Below are positions 48,701 to 59,329 of a stretch of DNA of 64,000 bases, one piece after another. A program made the position numbers and the translations under genes. Origin of the DNA: Oxyruncus cristatus (Eukaryota; Chordata; Aves; Passeriformes; Cotingidae); assembly GCA_013399855.1 (NCBI GenBank), contig VXAY01006172.1, positions 3,845-67,844 of the forward strand, in the 5' to 3' direction. How positions within the stretch are numbered: the stretch's first letter is position 1; each line of letters opens with the position of its first letter. Below the pieces are notes generated by a model. That model saw only the letters and a program-made list of their open reading frames with translations. It had not been told where the DNA came from and searched no databases.

Positions 48701-51700
48701 CCCAGGATCCCACCTGCAGGAGCACACTCTTGGATGGGAGGCACAGTTTCCTCCTGCGTAGGGCTGCTCATCCCTACTTCTTCCCCGCGTAGAGAGCCAC
48801 AGGGATGTTCCTGTGGAAGAGGAGCAGCAGGAATGGGAAGGTTGACAATGAAGGAGGGGAAAGGACCTTTCCACCTGGCAACCAGGATGTGCTTTGGCTT
48901 AAATTTCTGCCAAAAAAAAGAAAATTCTTGTACTCGACTTGGGACTCGCTTCAGAAAGAGCTGCTGAGTGAGTCAAAAGCTGTATTTTTGCAAAGACTTC
49001 CCTGCTTCCCTTTTTACAGCAAGCCAAAATATTTACGTAAATATCTCTTATTCAGTACTTAATCTGTGGCATTAACATTCCTTGCAATGGGCTCTATACA
49101 GTGCTGTGGAGGAATGAACTCCAGGCAGCGACTGAGGAAAAGAACTGGAAATAAACACAGAGCAATAATCCGGTTTATTCTGGGAATTAATTTCCCACCT
49201 CCCAGCTCTCTTGTTATTAACAACCTCTTTGTTACCCTGTTAGATAACTTCCTATGCCACAAGGGAGCTGCTGGAGGTTTAAGAGCTCCCACAGCTGCTC
49301 TGTGCCGGCAGGGTGTGAGCTGCCCCAGCAGCCACCGAGGAGAGTTTTGCCATGTACCACAGAGGGAATCAGCATTAGACCCTCTGTGAAGGCTTTTCTG
49401 CTCTCCCAGCAGTGCTTCACACGTCTGGCATTGACTTCACCACTCTGCAAGCAGCAGGAATGTCTTCAGGCTTGCTCTTCACCCCAATGTCCCCCTGCAG
49501 CTGGGGGTGCCAGGGCTAATCCCCCTGCCCCTTGCTCTGCACCCCGTGTGCATGCAGGTCTTGCTCCCAACCCTACTTTCCTAAAGGGTAGAATCACATT
49601 GCCTCATACAAGTGACTCAGTGCAGCTGTATGAACCAACTCCTTAACTGCTGTGACACAGCACAGCATAAACCAGACCACAGGCCAGATCCCTGCAGCTG
49701 GCAAAACATGGAATGTGCCCCGGGCCTGCTGAAGGCACTGGACTTGTCCAGCAGCACCCTCGCCTCTGCTCAGTGTCCTGCTGTAGACCCATCCCAGTCT
49801 TGTTTCAGCCTGGCCCAGCCTGCTTAGGGACAGAATAACTGCACCTATGAGGTTTAACCCCCCTGCTCTGCTCAGGCCAAGCTCTCTGGAGCAGAGCAAG
49901 GAGAAGGAGGCAATCTGCTGATGAACAGAAAGGCAGGTTATAAAGTCTGTAAATTATCAATATCGTACGCGATAAGGGCCCTATTGCTCTGCTGGGCAGG
50001 ACAGGAACTGGCTCTGTGCTTTTCTAAAAGGAAGATGCCAAACTAGCCGACATCCCCCCTTATCCAGCTTTTAAGTTCCTGAAATGATGTTCTGTCTGCG
50101 TGGGTTTTGTGGACCCCTGGAAAGCCACAGAATCCTCTTTAAGAGGCAGTGAAAAGAAGAGTTAAGAAAACAAAACCTTCTGTCGGAAGTTTTAGTTTCA
50201 CAGTATAAAGAGCAGCCTTTCCCCATATAAATTTAACTGGGGAAGAGAGAAATAATGGAGAGTATAATTGAAAATAATGGAAAAGTATTCTTATAAAAAC
50301 AGCTTTTTGAAAAATATTTGGGTTTATCATAGAATCATACAATAGTTTGAGTTGGAAGGGACCTTTTAAAGGTCATCTAGTCCAACGCCCTGCAACAAAC
50401 AGGGAAGTTCATTTAATCTTATTTCAAGTTAATCAAGTGTTCCAGTTTTGGTTACATTTCAGAGAATTTTTACTATCCACTGCAATACAGATGGCTGGTC
50501 AAAAGAACCACACAAATCCCCCCAAATGTCCAAGTTTTGCTGTCCCTCAGGATGTCTGCCAAGATAGGCTGCTAGCAAAGTAATCACGTGCAGTTTACTT
50601 GTGTACAGAAACGCTCGCATTTTAAGCTTTGTGCTAGAGTTCAGTGTCAGACACGAAGTCTTTTCCCTTAGAGCATGGGTGGAGGGATACAATGCAGAAT
50701 TACAGCACATCTATTATTCCTGCTATCTGAACTGCCTAAAGAAGCTTCAGCCACTGCAGCATCTATTTTCTACTGTAACTTCACCTATCGTATTATTTGG
50801 ATTTTTCTGACCTGATCCCACTGGACAGCTCTGACGCAGTCCCAGCACTGAGCTGGCTTTTCAAAAACCAGCATGAACCAACACCTACCACCACACGTGC
50901 ATTTAGAAGTAAGCTACAAGCCAACAAAACAAGCGTAAAGAAGTAAAAAGCACTTAAACATCTCAGTATGCTTCTTCCTGAAAGGAAAAAAAGATGGAAG
51001 CAGACCAAAGGCAGATGAGGCAGCTGCTTATCATGTCCCTTACTGCGAGGCTGAGAAGAGTCCAACACTATAACAGATGCAGTGAGAAGAATATAAAACT
51101 TTGATGTCTTATAAAGAGAGGCTCTTTATAAGGATTCTTCAACCCAGTGGTAGCTGTATATTAGAGGAGATTATTAGTTTTGGTCTTTAATTAATCTAAT
51201 TAATTGACTTTTGATTTCTAAGGAAGAACATTTGTGGCTGGTATTTGAAACAGATATCATTTTTTTTCTGTTTGGACCCAGGAGAAGGATAAAGTTTCAA
51301 AGAGCTTTGGTTTTTTTTTTTTTTTTTTTTTTTTTTTTGAGCCCAAATCAATGTATCCTCTATTTTCAAAGGTGCCTGGAAGGCTTTAGCTGTGGAACTC
51401 CTGTTGATTAAAGTGTTTCAGCCAACTTCAAGGCAGATTTCCAGCCAAGTTATCATCTCCTAAAGTTAGGCCATGTATAAAAGACAAAACATTAATGACA
51501 GAAACTTGAAATTATACATCTGATCCTTAAATTAAATCAGCATAAGCATCTCCCCTTCTCAATATGTTCCACGTCCACATATGTGAACATACAAGAACTG
51601 AACTAGTTTCTGATGACTTCAGAAAGGTTCAGTGGGGCAAAAAAGGAACAGATTAACACCGTGTGGACCTGGATCTCTCACTCTGTATCCATCCTTTTAG

Positions 51701-52088
51701 AAAACATGGGCCTTCCCACTGCTAAACTGCACTTCTAGGAAACAAGTGCCAGTGTATTAGGGCAGCTGTCAGGCAAAAGCCTAATGCTAAAGAATACATA
51801 AAACAAAGCCACAGTAAGACAGGTTGCACACCAACGGAGAGCCAGACGTCCTGCTCTGCCCTGGACCCTGCTGGGTGAACAGGGCATTGGCACGGACAAC
51901 ACACTTTTGGACTTACAGCTTGCCACACTCCTCCTCGAGGGAAACAAGAAACATAAACCGCACTTACCTCCTCCATACATCTGACATAAATAGGGAAACC
52001 TCCATACATTTCCCAGCCCCACGGCATAGGAAATGCACGCGAAAATAAACTGCAGGGGATTGTCCCAGAGCGGCCGGGATTTCTCCAT
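39608..52088 (-). CDS. SLC6A20: SLC6A20, sodium/chloride-dependent imino-acid (proline) transporter SIT1 (whole gene, 11 exons)
   Basis: SIT1 is a plasma-membrane SLC6 symporter that takes up proline, pipecolate and N-methylated amino acids with Na+ and Cl- in gut, kidney and brain; in mammals it associates with ACE2 or collectrin. Exons in order of transcription are 52088-51968, 48076-47936, 47180-47089, 46388-46161, 45191-45081, 44674-44433, 43544-43382, 42957-42753, 42012-41853, 40834-40669 and 39757-39608. They join in frame to 592 residues, the human length. The SLC6 signature [10 protein letters not shown] is at residues 24-33 in TM1, which carries sodium- and substrate-binding backbone, and [20 protein letters not shown] marks TM6. 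Twelve hydrophobic segments are expected. Sequons occur at N131, N155, N332 and N357. The start codon has G at -3 and +4. The gene converges on SNRPD1. Confidence 0.97.
40669..40834 (-). CDS. SLC6A20: SLC6A20 exon 10
   Basis: Encodes residues 488-543 ([55 protein letters not shown]), TM11. The acceptor is AACACAG and the donor GTAAAA. Confidence 0.96.
41853..42012 (-). CDS. SLC6A20: SLC6A20 exon 9
   Basis: Encodes residues 435-488 ([53 protein letters not shown]), TM9-TM10. The acceptor is TGCAG and the donor GTAAAA. Confidence 0.96.
42753..42957 (-). CDS. SLC6A20: SLC6A20 exon 8
   Basis: Encodes residues 367-435: [20 protein letters not shown], then [20 protein letters not shown] (TM8 with the conserved Asn of the SLC6 fold) and [11 protein letters not shown]. 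The acceptor is GACAG and the donor GTAAGA. Confidence 0.96.
43382..43544 (-). CDS. SLC6A20: SLC6A20 exon 7
   Basis: Encodes residues 312-366, an extracellular loop: [20 protein letters not shown], sequons N332 and N357, ending AELDT. The acceptor is CGCAG and the donor GTGAGT. Confidence 0.95.
44433..44674 (-). CDS. SLC6A20: SLC6A20 exon 6
   Basis: Encodes residues 232-312, including [20 protein letters not shown] (TM6) and [20 protein letters not shown] (TM7). The donor GTAAGA splits Lys312. The exon is clearly GC-richer than its introns. Confidence 0.96.
45081..45191 (-). CDS. SLC6A20: SLC6A20 exon 5
   Basis: Encodes residues 195-231 ([20 protein letters not shown], then [17 protein letters not shown]), TM5. 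The acceptor is CCCCAG and the donor GTACAG. Confidence 0.96.
45192..46160 (-). other. SLC6A20: SLC6A20 intron 4 with a TTGAA-type simple repeat
   Basis: About 1 kb. Positions 45597-45634 contain AATTGAATCGAATTGAATC-like pentamers, a short degenerate microsatellite. Nothing else is visible. Confidence 0.6.
46161..46388 (-). CDS. SLC6A20: SLC6A20 exon 4 (large extracellular loop)
   Basis: Encodes residues 119-194: [20 protein letters not shown], a loop with Cys126/Cys139 and sequons N131 and N155, then [20 protein letters not shown] (TM4). The acceptor is TCCTAG and the donor GTGAGA. Confidence 0.95.
46519..46775. repeat. Degenerate minisatellite in SLC6A20 intron 3
   Basis: About ten imperfect units of 18-31 bp of the type GGATGACTCTTTCTGACCCT followed by CTCCCCAG. 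Clear copies start near 46519, 46600, 46616 and 46730. The units diverge by substitutions and indels. Open frames through it on the - strand, giving peptides rich in GER and SPG, are a by-product. Confidence 0.7.
47089..47180 (-). CDS. SLC6A20: SLC6A20 exon 3
   Basis: Encodes residues 88-118 ([20 protein letters not shown], then [11 protein letters not shown]), TM3. The acceptor is CCTGCAG and the donor GTGTGT. Confidence 0.96.
47348..47369. repeat. (CTC)n microsatellite
   Basis: Seven CTC/CTCCTC units in a row within SLC6A20 intron 2, a simple trinucleotide repeat. Confidence 0.8.
47936..48076 (-). CDS. SLC6A20: SLC6A20 exon 2
   Basis: Encodes residues 41-88: [47 protein letters not shown]. 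It includes TM2 and the ELAVGQ stretch of SLC6 carriers. The acceptor is TTTTGCAG and the donor GTATGT. Confidence 0.96.
50330..50415 (-). repeat. CR1 LINE 3'-end scrap, antisense
   Basis: + strand text ATCATAGAATCATACAATAG, GAGTTGGAAGGGACCTTTTA and CATCTAGTCCAACGCCCTGC is the reverse complement of the CR1 terminus. It is heavily truncated. Confidence 0.82.
51311..51338. repeat. Poly-T run (28 T)
   Basis: An uninterrupted run of 28 T in SLC6A20 intron 1, the longest homopolymer in the window. No retroposed gene is attached to it. Its length is prone to sequencing error. Confidence 0.85.
51968..52088 (-). CDS. SLC6A20: SLC6A20 exon 1 (coding part)
   Basis: Encodes residues 1-41: [20 protein letters not shown], then [20 protein letters not shown]. 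It covers TM1 with the NSS signature. The donor is GTAAGT. Confidence 0.96.
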
Positions 52089-52260
52089 TGCCTGCTTGTA
52101 GGCAGAGGTTTCAGCAGAGCCTTGCTGCCTTCACTCCCTCAGGTACTCTGCCAACCCTGCCTCACACTCCACGCCAGTCCGGCTAGGAGGGGAGGGAAAG
52201 GCGGAGGAGCTATGCTTGCCAATTCCTATCAAGCTTTTTAATTACTAATCTTATTAACAG
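52089..52260 (-). promoter_or_regulatory. SLC6A20: SLC6A20 5' UTR and probable proximal promoter
   Basis: Sequence just upstream of the start. On the - strand it has an inverted CCAAT (ATTGG, 52219-52223) about 130 bases from the ATG, a GC-rich stretch (CCTTTCCCTCCCCTCCTAGC), and further up GTTAATAAGATTAG, where GTTAAT is a perfect HNF1 half-site but the second half is poor. There is no CpG island, in keeping with a tissue-restricted gene. The transcription start is not determined. Confidence 0.4.
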
Positions 52261-55200
52261 GCACATACTGAAGTAGGAATGCTGGTAAATAGATTATAGA
52301 CACACACAGAACTATAAAATTGGTACTTTGGGTAAATAGCTGCTTGGGTTTTGACTGGCACTTCTGGGAAGGATGTGAGCCGTGGGATTTTTATCGACTC
52401 ACATGCCAACTTGACACTATGAGGAAATAACACTGGGGCTGCAATCTGGTTTTGGAAATGGGACACTGCTTCTCCACAGGGCTCCCTTCCCTATGAGTGG
52501 CATTCATGTGCATGAGGTACCAACTTGAATTCGATAGCACAGAGAAGGGATTCCCACGCCATTAGGACTGGCTTTAGTGACTGTCAGAGCAGCTTGTAGG
52601 GCAAGGGATGCCAGGAATAAATGGGTCCTCAGACATCCCATCACTTGTGATCCAGGGCTCACCCCAACTGTCCAGCACACTGCCCAGTTCCAAAAGTTAC
52701 CTTGAAACAGTCCCTATCAGCCACACAGGTCCCCAACACGCAGCACACTTGAGTACAACACTCAAGTTTGACCCTCCAGCAATACTACCCTCCCTCTACA
52801 TATTCTGCATGCGTGTGACAGTGTGAAATAGCCCAGTCTCTTTTCACTTACCTTCATGCTCAAACCCCACTGCTGCAGATGAACTTTTCTGAGGGGTTGC
52901 TGTTTTAAAATACTTTCAAGCAGCAGGGACCAAATATATACAAAGGCCATTGGGAAAAAGTGTCTGTGGCCCACTGAGGAGGCAGAAGGGTCTAGGAGGC
53001 CTTTGGGTCGTCTGAAGGCACAATGGAGTCTGAATATGAACCCTGTGTGTTTGGGCCCCTGCCAAGGTACTCATTGAGCTCAATCAATTCAGACAGGTCT
53101 CCCACTGAAGGAGGCTGCCAGCAGCATCTGTAGCAATAAAAAGGGGCTGAACAACTCCAAGGACTCAGCTTCCTTCCTCTGTTTAAGTGTGGTTTTTTCC
53201 ACGGTACCTTTCACGACCATTTTACGAGCAAGACTCACTCAACTGCTGGCAGTCTCATTCCTCCAGCACCAGGAATTTGCTCCCTGCCAGCACTGTGTGT
53301 GCTGCTCCAGCATCCCATCAGGCAGTGGCTGAGCCAAGTGCCAGCTGTAAGTACCGGTGAGAACCCCCACCACGGGGCCTTTGGACACCAGCCCAAAGCT
53401 CAGAGTGTGTCGTGCAGTGCTGTCGAGCCCAGCAGAACCACCCTGGTGGACGTGCTGACCAGCAACCTGCAGTAGCAAAGTCACAAACTGGGACACCACT
53501 TTTCTGCCTGCTAGGAAAGGTGACTGAAAGAGGTTTACGAACCTCCTGTAAGTGAATCCATTCTTCGTGGTGTGCCTTAGTGGTGCTACAAATCAAGGTT
53601 GTCACTGGAAAACATCAGGGTTTGGCAGAGCCTTCCAGACTACAGTTCTGAGGGAGCTCATGGCATTTCTGTATTACCCTTGCAGTTCTTGTCTTGCCGG
53701 CAGAATTGCAACATGCCAGCTAGCCACGGAAATATGCCTCACGGGTATACCCCTGGATTCTGCTGAAACAAAAAATCCAAGCTAATTTTAGATCCATAAG
53801 CTATTAAAACTGAAAGACACACACTGAGAAGCCACAGATACATTAATTGTCCCAAATCATGAAAACTTTAGCAAATTTTCGCAAGAAGTTAAATGCCTGT
53901 CACCATAACCCAAATGATATTTATAAATAGCTTACAGCATTAAATATTAAATTTGCTGACAGGACAGCATTAAAAAATAGCACATCACTAGCACTGTGAA
54001 TGGATTGTGTGAATGGATTACTCATGCTCATGAGAATCATCAAGTTAAAGATTTACCTTGGCTCTGTACCTCTTTCCCATTACATTTCAAACTAGTTTAC
54101 TAATGGACAGGAGGAGAACACGCAGGCAGAGAGGTGTGGTGTCCTCATCTCAGGTCAGGCCAGATCAGGAAGTTCAGATGGAATGAGATGAATCCTTGTG
54201 TCTCTCACAAATGTCAGTCTCACCAGCAGCCCAGATCACAAACTACTATGAGTTTTTTTAAAGGTGGTCATGCACATAGGCACCCAGCAGAGTGCCTGTC
54301 GTCCTGGCTCCTTGAAGGATAGGCTTTAAATATATTTAAAGGTATTTAAACTGTCAACACTAAGGAATTCTTGCTGTAGGACTTCCCATACACACCTCAG
54401 GTAATCAATATGCTATTTCTCATACTGTTCAAGATTTTCCTCTTCTTTGAACTTCCTTCATTTGGGTTAGGGAAGGACTTGGGATTTATCTTCAGGGATG
54501 TGATGGTTTAGAGGCTTTCTTTGTCCCTTGTCATGGTTTAGCCTCTAATAGACATACACAAGAACTTTTGATCATTTCACTGCTCATGTTAAACGAGGAT
54601 TAGAAATATTTTTGTCCCCCAGTACCTAACAAATTTGCTTCTCACTGAAGCAAAACTGCAAGTACTTAGGCAAAGGTGCAAACTAAAAATCCTGGGCTTG
54701 TATCTCTTGATGCCAATAGTACTTACAGTACTTCTTACTGGTACAGTAAGAAGTCAAGTGCCTCTCCAGCTACCTAAAATGCAGACAAAAAGGGAGTATG
54801 AGGTCCTAGCAACAGGTTGAGGATGGTGCTTTGAGGATGTGAGAGAAGTTGAACAATTCTATTGCTGAAAGAGAGGAAAACAAGGGAGGAAGGAATTCAA
54901 CCAGGTAACCTGGACCTTATTGTTCTACCTCCAACATGTGGCACTACACCCCCTAGATTTAAAAATAAACTCTCTGGGCTTTGTTTGATAAGCCAGACAT
55001 GTGGAAGGGAGACAAAGTGTCAGCAGCTCTGGTGTTTAAGATCTGCTTTTGCTGGAGGCACTTGGCTCCAAATGGAAACGTGGTGTCTGCTAGCATATCA
55101 GATGATTATCAAACACAAGCGATGGAACAGTCTCTAGAGCCCCTGCAAATGTTTACTGATATTGTCAAGGGAAGCAGATACACAGCCAAGCGAGTACCAG

Positions 55201-58200
55201 CTTTCACATATGGTTTTTCTGTTGGGATTCACTGTTCACAGTTGCTACTCGAAGCCTCATGTTTCCTCCCTTCAGGAGAAAGAAAGACTCCATCTGGACT
55301 TCCAGATCTTGGAGAACTCACAGGCCATGATAACTGCTAGGCAATTGCTCTATATGTAATTGGAGACTACAGTTACTCCTCTAAGCAGTTGTCACGATTG
55401 CAATTATTCCTTCCAGTTTATCACCACTATTTGTTGCTGAGTGCCAGACTGTAGATTCCTTGCTTTTGTTTAGCACCACAGCTCTATTCATCTGACTATG
55501 TGATCTTTTAGGGCACTCAGTGCAGCACTTAATTCACCCGGACCTCAGAACTGGCCTGTGTAAAACAAGAGTCACTAAGTGGCACCTCACTAAAATAAAA
55601 ACGATAGTTGGCCTATTCAGTCAGTTCTTCTGCTTGTCTCCTGCCAGTTCCCGCTGTCTCTGTCAAAGCTCGCCTGCAGTCTGGGGAGGTCTCCGGGCAG
55701 ATCCCTTGTCCACCAGCCAGTCGTGAGCTGCCCTGCCAGAGTCCTGCACCAACCACCATGGCTCACCACAAACACTCCAAGACATTAACACGTTCCTAAA
55801 AATAGTAATTAAAAAATAATTAACGAACAAAATTCTCTAGATAGTAAGACTGCTGAAACCAAGAATGACATGTATCTACCTACCTTTATCTGGAGAAGAG
55901 TTGACTCCAAATAGGCTGCCTAATGTTTCAGGATATATCCAAAAGGAGGGCACATCTACATGCTTTCAGAGAGAGTCTGCAGGCAGCCAGAGCAGGGCAG
56001 GAATTCTGGGCCAACGCTTTCACAGGGACATTGTCAAAATTAACAGTCACAGGGTAACTCCCTGGGCACCCTCTCTGCTCAAAGTCAGTTACAATAATAA
56101 TTTCAACAACAATTTTTACCTGCTTGCATAAAAACTTACCTTCAAATTAAATTGTTCTTAATATGTTTTAGAAGGCACATCCTCCTAGAACAGATCAAAA
56201 TTTTTAAGCTTGATCCATTTAGCCACCTGACACTGCAAGATGTTTCTCGTTTGCTTCCTGAGGCAGTAAGAGTCACTTTGCTGTGGTCTGACAGCATTTG
56301 GTATCACACAGAAGCCAAGAGCTGACCTTGATAATGCCAGAAAAGGGAAATCAAATCAAAGAATCTTACGAACCTTTTGGCTGGATTGAAATCTAAGTGC
56401 CTGGCAGATGACTGGGTTTCCCAAAGGTAAGGTATGTGGGAAATGTCCAAACAGCAGTTGTCCTTAACATTAGTCTATCAAATAAAGAGGTGCACTTGCA
56501 GACTAAGTGTCAATATATATTAGTATTCATCTTAGGACATTTTAAAAAATGGCTATTATCCACAAGAGAAAAACAGACTAATGAGTACTTTAAGAACAGT
56601 TAAAGATCATCAAGTAATATATGGTCTCATTAAGAGCATGCAGCAATGCTGGCTCATTTATTAACAACCAGCAGCTGAGTTGAAGTCACTGTCAGTGCAT
56701 AGCATTGTTTGTTGGATGTCAGATTCAACACTAGTGAAGCTGAGCTGCCTGAATTTCATTCAAATAAAAATATTCTTCAGTCTGCAGGTAAAAATAAAAA
56801 AAAAAATGCAAAAAAACCCACAAACCCCTCAAAAACACAGCTTTGAAAGAGATTTGATTCCGGCAGACCAGCCAGGCATAGAGAAATTTTCTTTTTAAAC
56901 ATTCCCTTCAGGCATATCTAGGGACTTAACAACTGAAGTGGAAGAAATGGATGTTGTCTACCTGAGCAGTATGACGAACAAAGGCTGGTAAAAGCAGTAT
57001 TAGAATTTACACCTCAGGGAAGGAAGTGAAGTTTTAGAAATATCAGACACTGTCAGGAGAGATTCAGATGTCATCTCTATCTTCAAAATATTGTACTTAT
57101 TGTACAATTGTATATATACAATTGTATATATACAATATATATATTGTACAATTATATATAACAATACTTATTGTTATTATTGTATAATTCTCCAGGTCTT
57201 CTTTGACAGGAATATCATCTGTCAAAGATCATGTGTTTTCCACCAAGAGCTCCACACAAGCCCTTTAATTAGCCATTCTGCAACACAAAACAATGTGAGC
57301 ATCACAGTGAGCTCATACTCGCTAAACTGGCAATCTGCAAGGCAGGAAATCAAAGGCAGTGTTTCAATTTTGCACTGCACAGCTCTCTGCAAGATTTGCC
57401 CTGTTTGAGGAGACAATGTCTGTAAGAATGCTTGTCTACAGACAACTTATTTCATTGAGACCTAGCCATATACTGGAGCTGACAGTCCACTTTCTTTTTG
57501 AGATGGTTTCGAAGCAGATCATGAAGGCCTATCACAGAGGCTAAATCATCAGTTAAAGATTTATCAGAAAAGAAGAGCAGTAGAAGAATCTCTGTTTTTC
57601 TTCACCTTTTACCTGCTCTTTTAGAAACAGTAACTGATCTCATTAAAATGAGTGTTATTACAAAGAAAAAACCCACAATATTCACCTGGAAAAGTACTCC
57701 TGTTGGTCTGAGCAAACACAAGCCAGAAAGCTCTTCAGTACATCCCTATTAAGAACTTAACCTTCTAGATGACTCTACTAGGGGCAAAATAACACCTTTC
57801 ATTAACTTAATTGCCACTGCATGAAGCGTAGGTCAGCCCATAATGCCCTACTATTGTGCTACAGCAATAATATCATGCTCCAGACACAGGACTTTATCCC
57901 AAAGCAATCTTGCTTAACTGGTGGGGGGAAAAGGACAGGAGAGCTTAAATAAAACATGAGAACTTAAACTTAGAGAAAACAGAACTTAGACTGGAAGCGT
58001 ATGGCAGATTTGAACAGGGCATCATTGCTTGAGCAATTTTAACAGCCTTGCTTGTTTGAGAAAGAATGAAGAAAAATGATCCATTTCAGTTCAAGCACCT
58101 CCTGTGACAAGTACTGTTAGATGCCAGTTCCTGTAACACAACCACCATAGCCACTTCCCAGCCCTGCCAATGGTACACTGTTCTACAGCTGTTTGATGTG

Positions 58201-58360
58201 GTGTATCTTTGAGCATGAATCTGTAATTTACATGTTCTAATTTGTAGCAAGGTTCTTTACTGATCTGCCACCCATTCCTACAAATATTAAAAATATGGCT
58301 ATACAAAACATTCCTGTTAACAAACCCGGCTCCTTAAATATGAAATGTTTGAAAACAGAA
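52261..58360. other. Intergenic region between SLC6A20 and LZTFL1
   Basis: About 6.1 kb between the SLC6A20 start and the LZTFL1 3' end. Only short, unrelated open frames occur and none resembles a known protein. An AT-rich palindrome lies at 57100-57151. No transposon, tRNA or CpG island was recognised. It could hold SLC6A20 enhancers, but I see no specific evidence for this. Confidence 0.6.
57100..57151. repeat. AT-rich palindrome / inverted repeat
   Basis: Positions 57107-57136 form a perfect 30-bp palindrome made of two copies of TGTATATATACA around AT. Outer arms TTGTACAAT (57100-57108) and ATTGTACAA (57143-57151) are also reverse complements. Such sequence can extrude as a cruciform and is often length-variable. 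Confidence 0.85.
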
Positions 58361-58364
58361 TAGT

Positions 58365-58370
58365 TTTATT
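58365..58370 (-). promoter_or_regulatory. LZTFL1: Candidate distal poly(A) signal of LZTFL1
   Basis: AATAAA on the - strand, about 940 bases past the stop codon. It is one of three such hexamers (the others are at 58698-58703 and 58850-58855). Which are used cannot be told from sequence. Confidence 0.45.
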
Positions 58371-58849
58371 TGCAGTAAAATACAACATACACGTGAACAG
58401 GGACAGATGAACAAGCAGAATGCACTAATAAGAGGCTGACAAACAAATGCAAGGCAGAGAATTACAAGTAGAAGACTTGAGAGAAGTAAGCTGTTTTATG
58501 ATGAGGCTACATTAAGAAAGGAGATGAAAATATCTAAAATAACTTATTCCTCAAAAAAGTTTCTCCATTAACTTTCCTATGATTTTTCAGATTATCATCT
58601 CAATGCTAAGAATACTGGCAAAATCAGAATCTGTCTTCTGATGTTCAAACTTGTTTCAAATCAAGTCAACTTAAAAAGCATAACTTCAATTAGTGGCTTT
58701 ATTTGAAAGGGCCAGCGCTTCAGCTATAAAGCACATTTACCTCACTAGCTCATGAACACCCCCCAGAAAAATGATAGTGACCACACTTTGCTGGGGTATG
58801 ACACGTCCAGGGTGAAGTAACATTACAGAATCTGTGTGTTTCTTTTTTC

Positions 58850-58855
58850 TTTATT
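58850..58855 (-). promoter_or_regulatory. LZTFL1: Candidate proximal poly(A) signal of LZTFL1
   Basis: AATAAA on the - strand, about 460 bases after the stop, read before the candidates at 58698 and 58365. Use of this site would give a short 3' UTR. Confidence 0.4.
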
Positions 58856-59310
58856 CCTACTTTTTACTTTCACTGATGCAATTTTTACATATAATGCTAC
58901 TTCATAACTACACTAACTACACAAAGGTAACAACTGGAGTTTCCACCTCAGAGACATAAAAATCCCTAATACTCTTTTTTTTTCCTTTTTTTTTTCTTTT
59001 CTTAACAAAAATAAACTCCTTTCTTTGTAGAGAATGTTCTCAGTTCTTCAGTAAGATCCTGTTAGCTATTTCTCAAGAAATGTTGATGGCTGAGAATTAA
59101 AAACACGTCTGCAGAAACTAATATCTACAAATTGTAGGTTTACAAGGAAGTAAGGTAGGAGTTTCAGCATGTTATTAGTATTAATAGAGTTATTTTCATC
59201 ATTAGAAGCAAAAAATATACCATTCAAAACAAAGATTATTGAAATATAATACCAGTCTACATTTTCTTTCCATGGCAGCTTTTGATACATGAGATGTTTT
59301 TTTTGGTATT

Positions 59311-59329
59311 TCAGTCCTCTGACTCATAT
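59311..59329 (-). CDS. LZTFL1: LZTFL1 last coding exon (19 bp of coding)
   Basis: Completes Lys and encodes YESED, then TGA. Human ends YEPED. The acceptor is ATCTTCAG. Because only 19 coding bases remain, this exon is easily missed by gene finders. Confidence 0.92.

Larger units (their letters stand above)
48077..51967 (-). other. SLC6A20: SLC6A20 intron 1 (3.9 kb)
   Basis: Longest intron of this gene. It holds an antisense CR1 scrap (50330-50415) and a 28-base T run (51311-51338). I see no other exon or RNA gene. Confidence 0.75.
58340..59310 (-). other. LZTFL1: LZTFL1 3' UTR (approximate)
   Basis: Untranslated sequence from the stop at 59311 to the last candidate poly(A) signal. It is AT-rich, with A-rich tracts on the transcript strand at 58974-59010. 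The end point is uncertain because three AATAAA hexamers occur. Confidence 0.5.

Noticed and set aside
52300..58300. Small open frames of 60-119 codons in the SLC6A20-LZTFL1 interval
   Set aside because: None has splice partners, protein motifs or a promoter. Lengths are as expected by chance in this much sequence.
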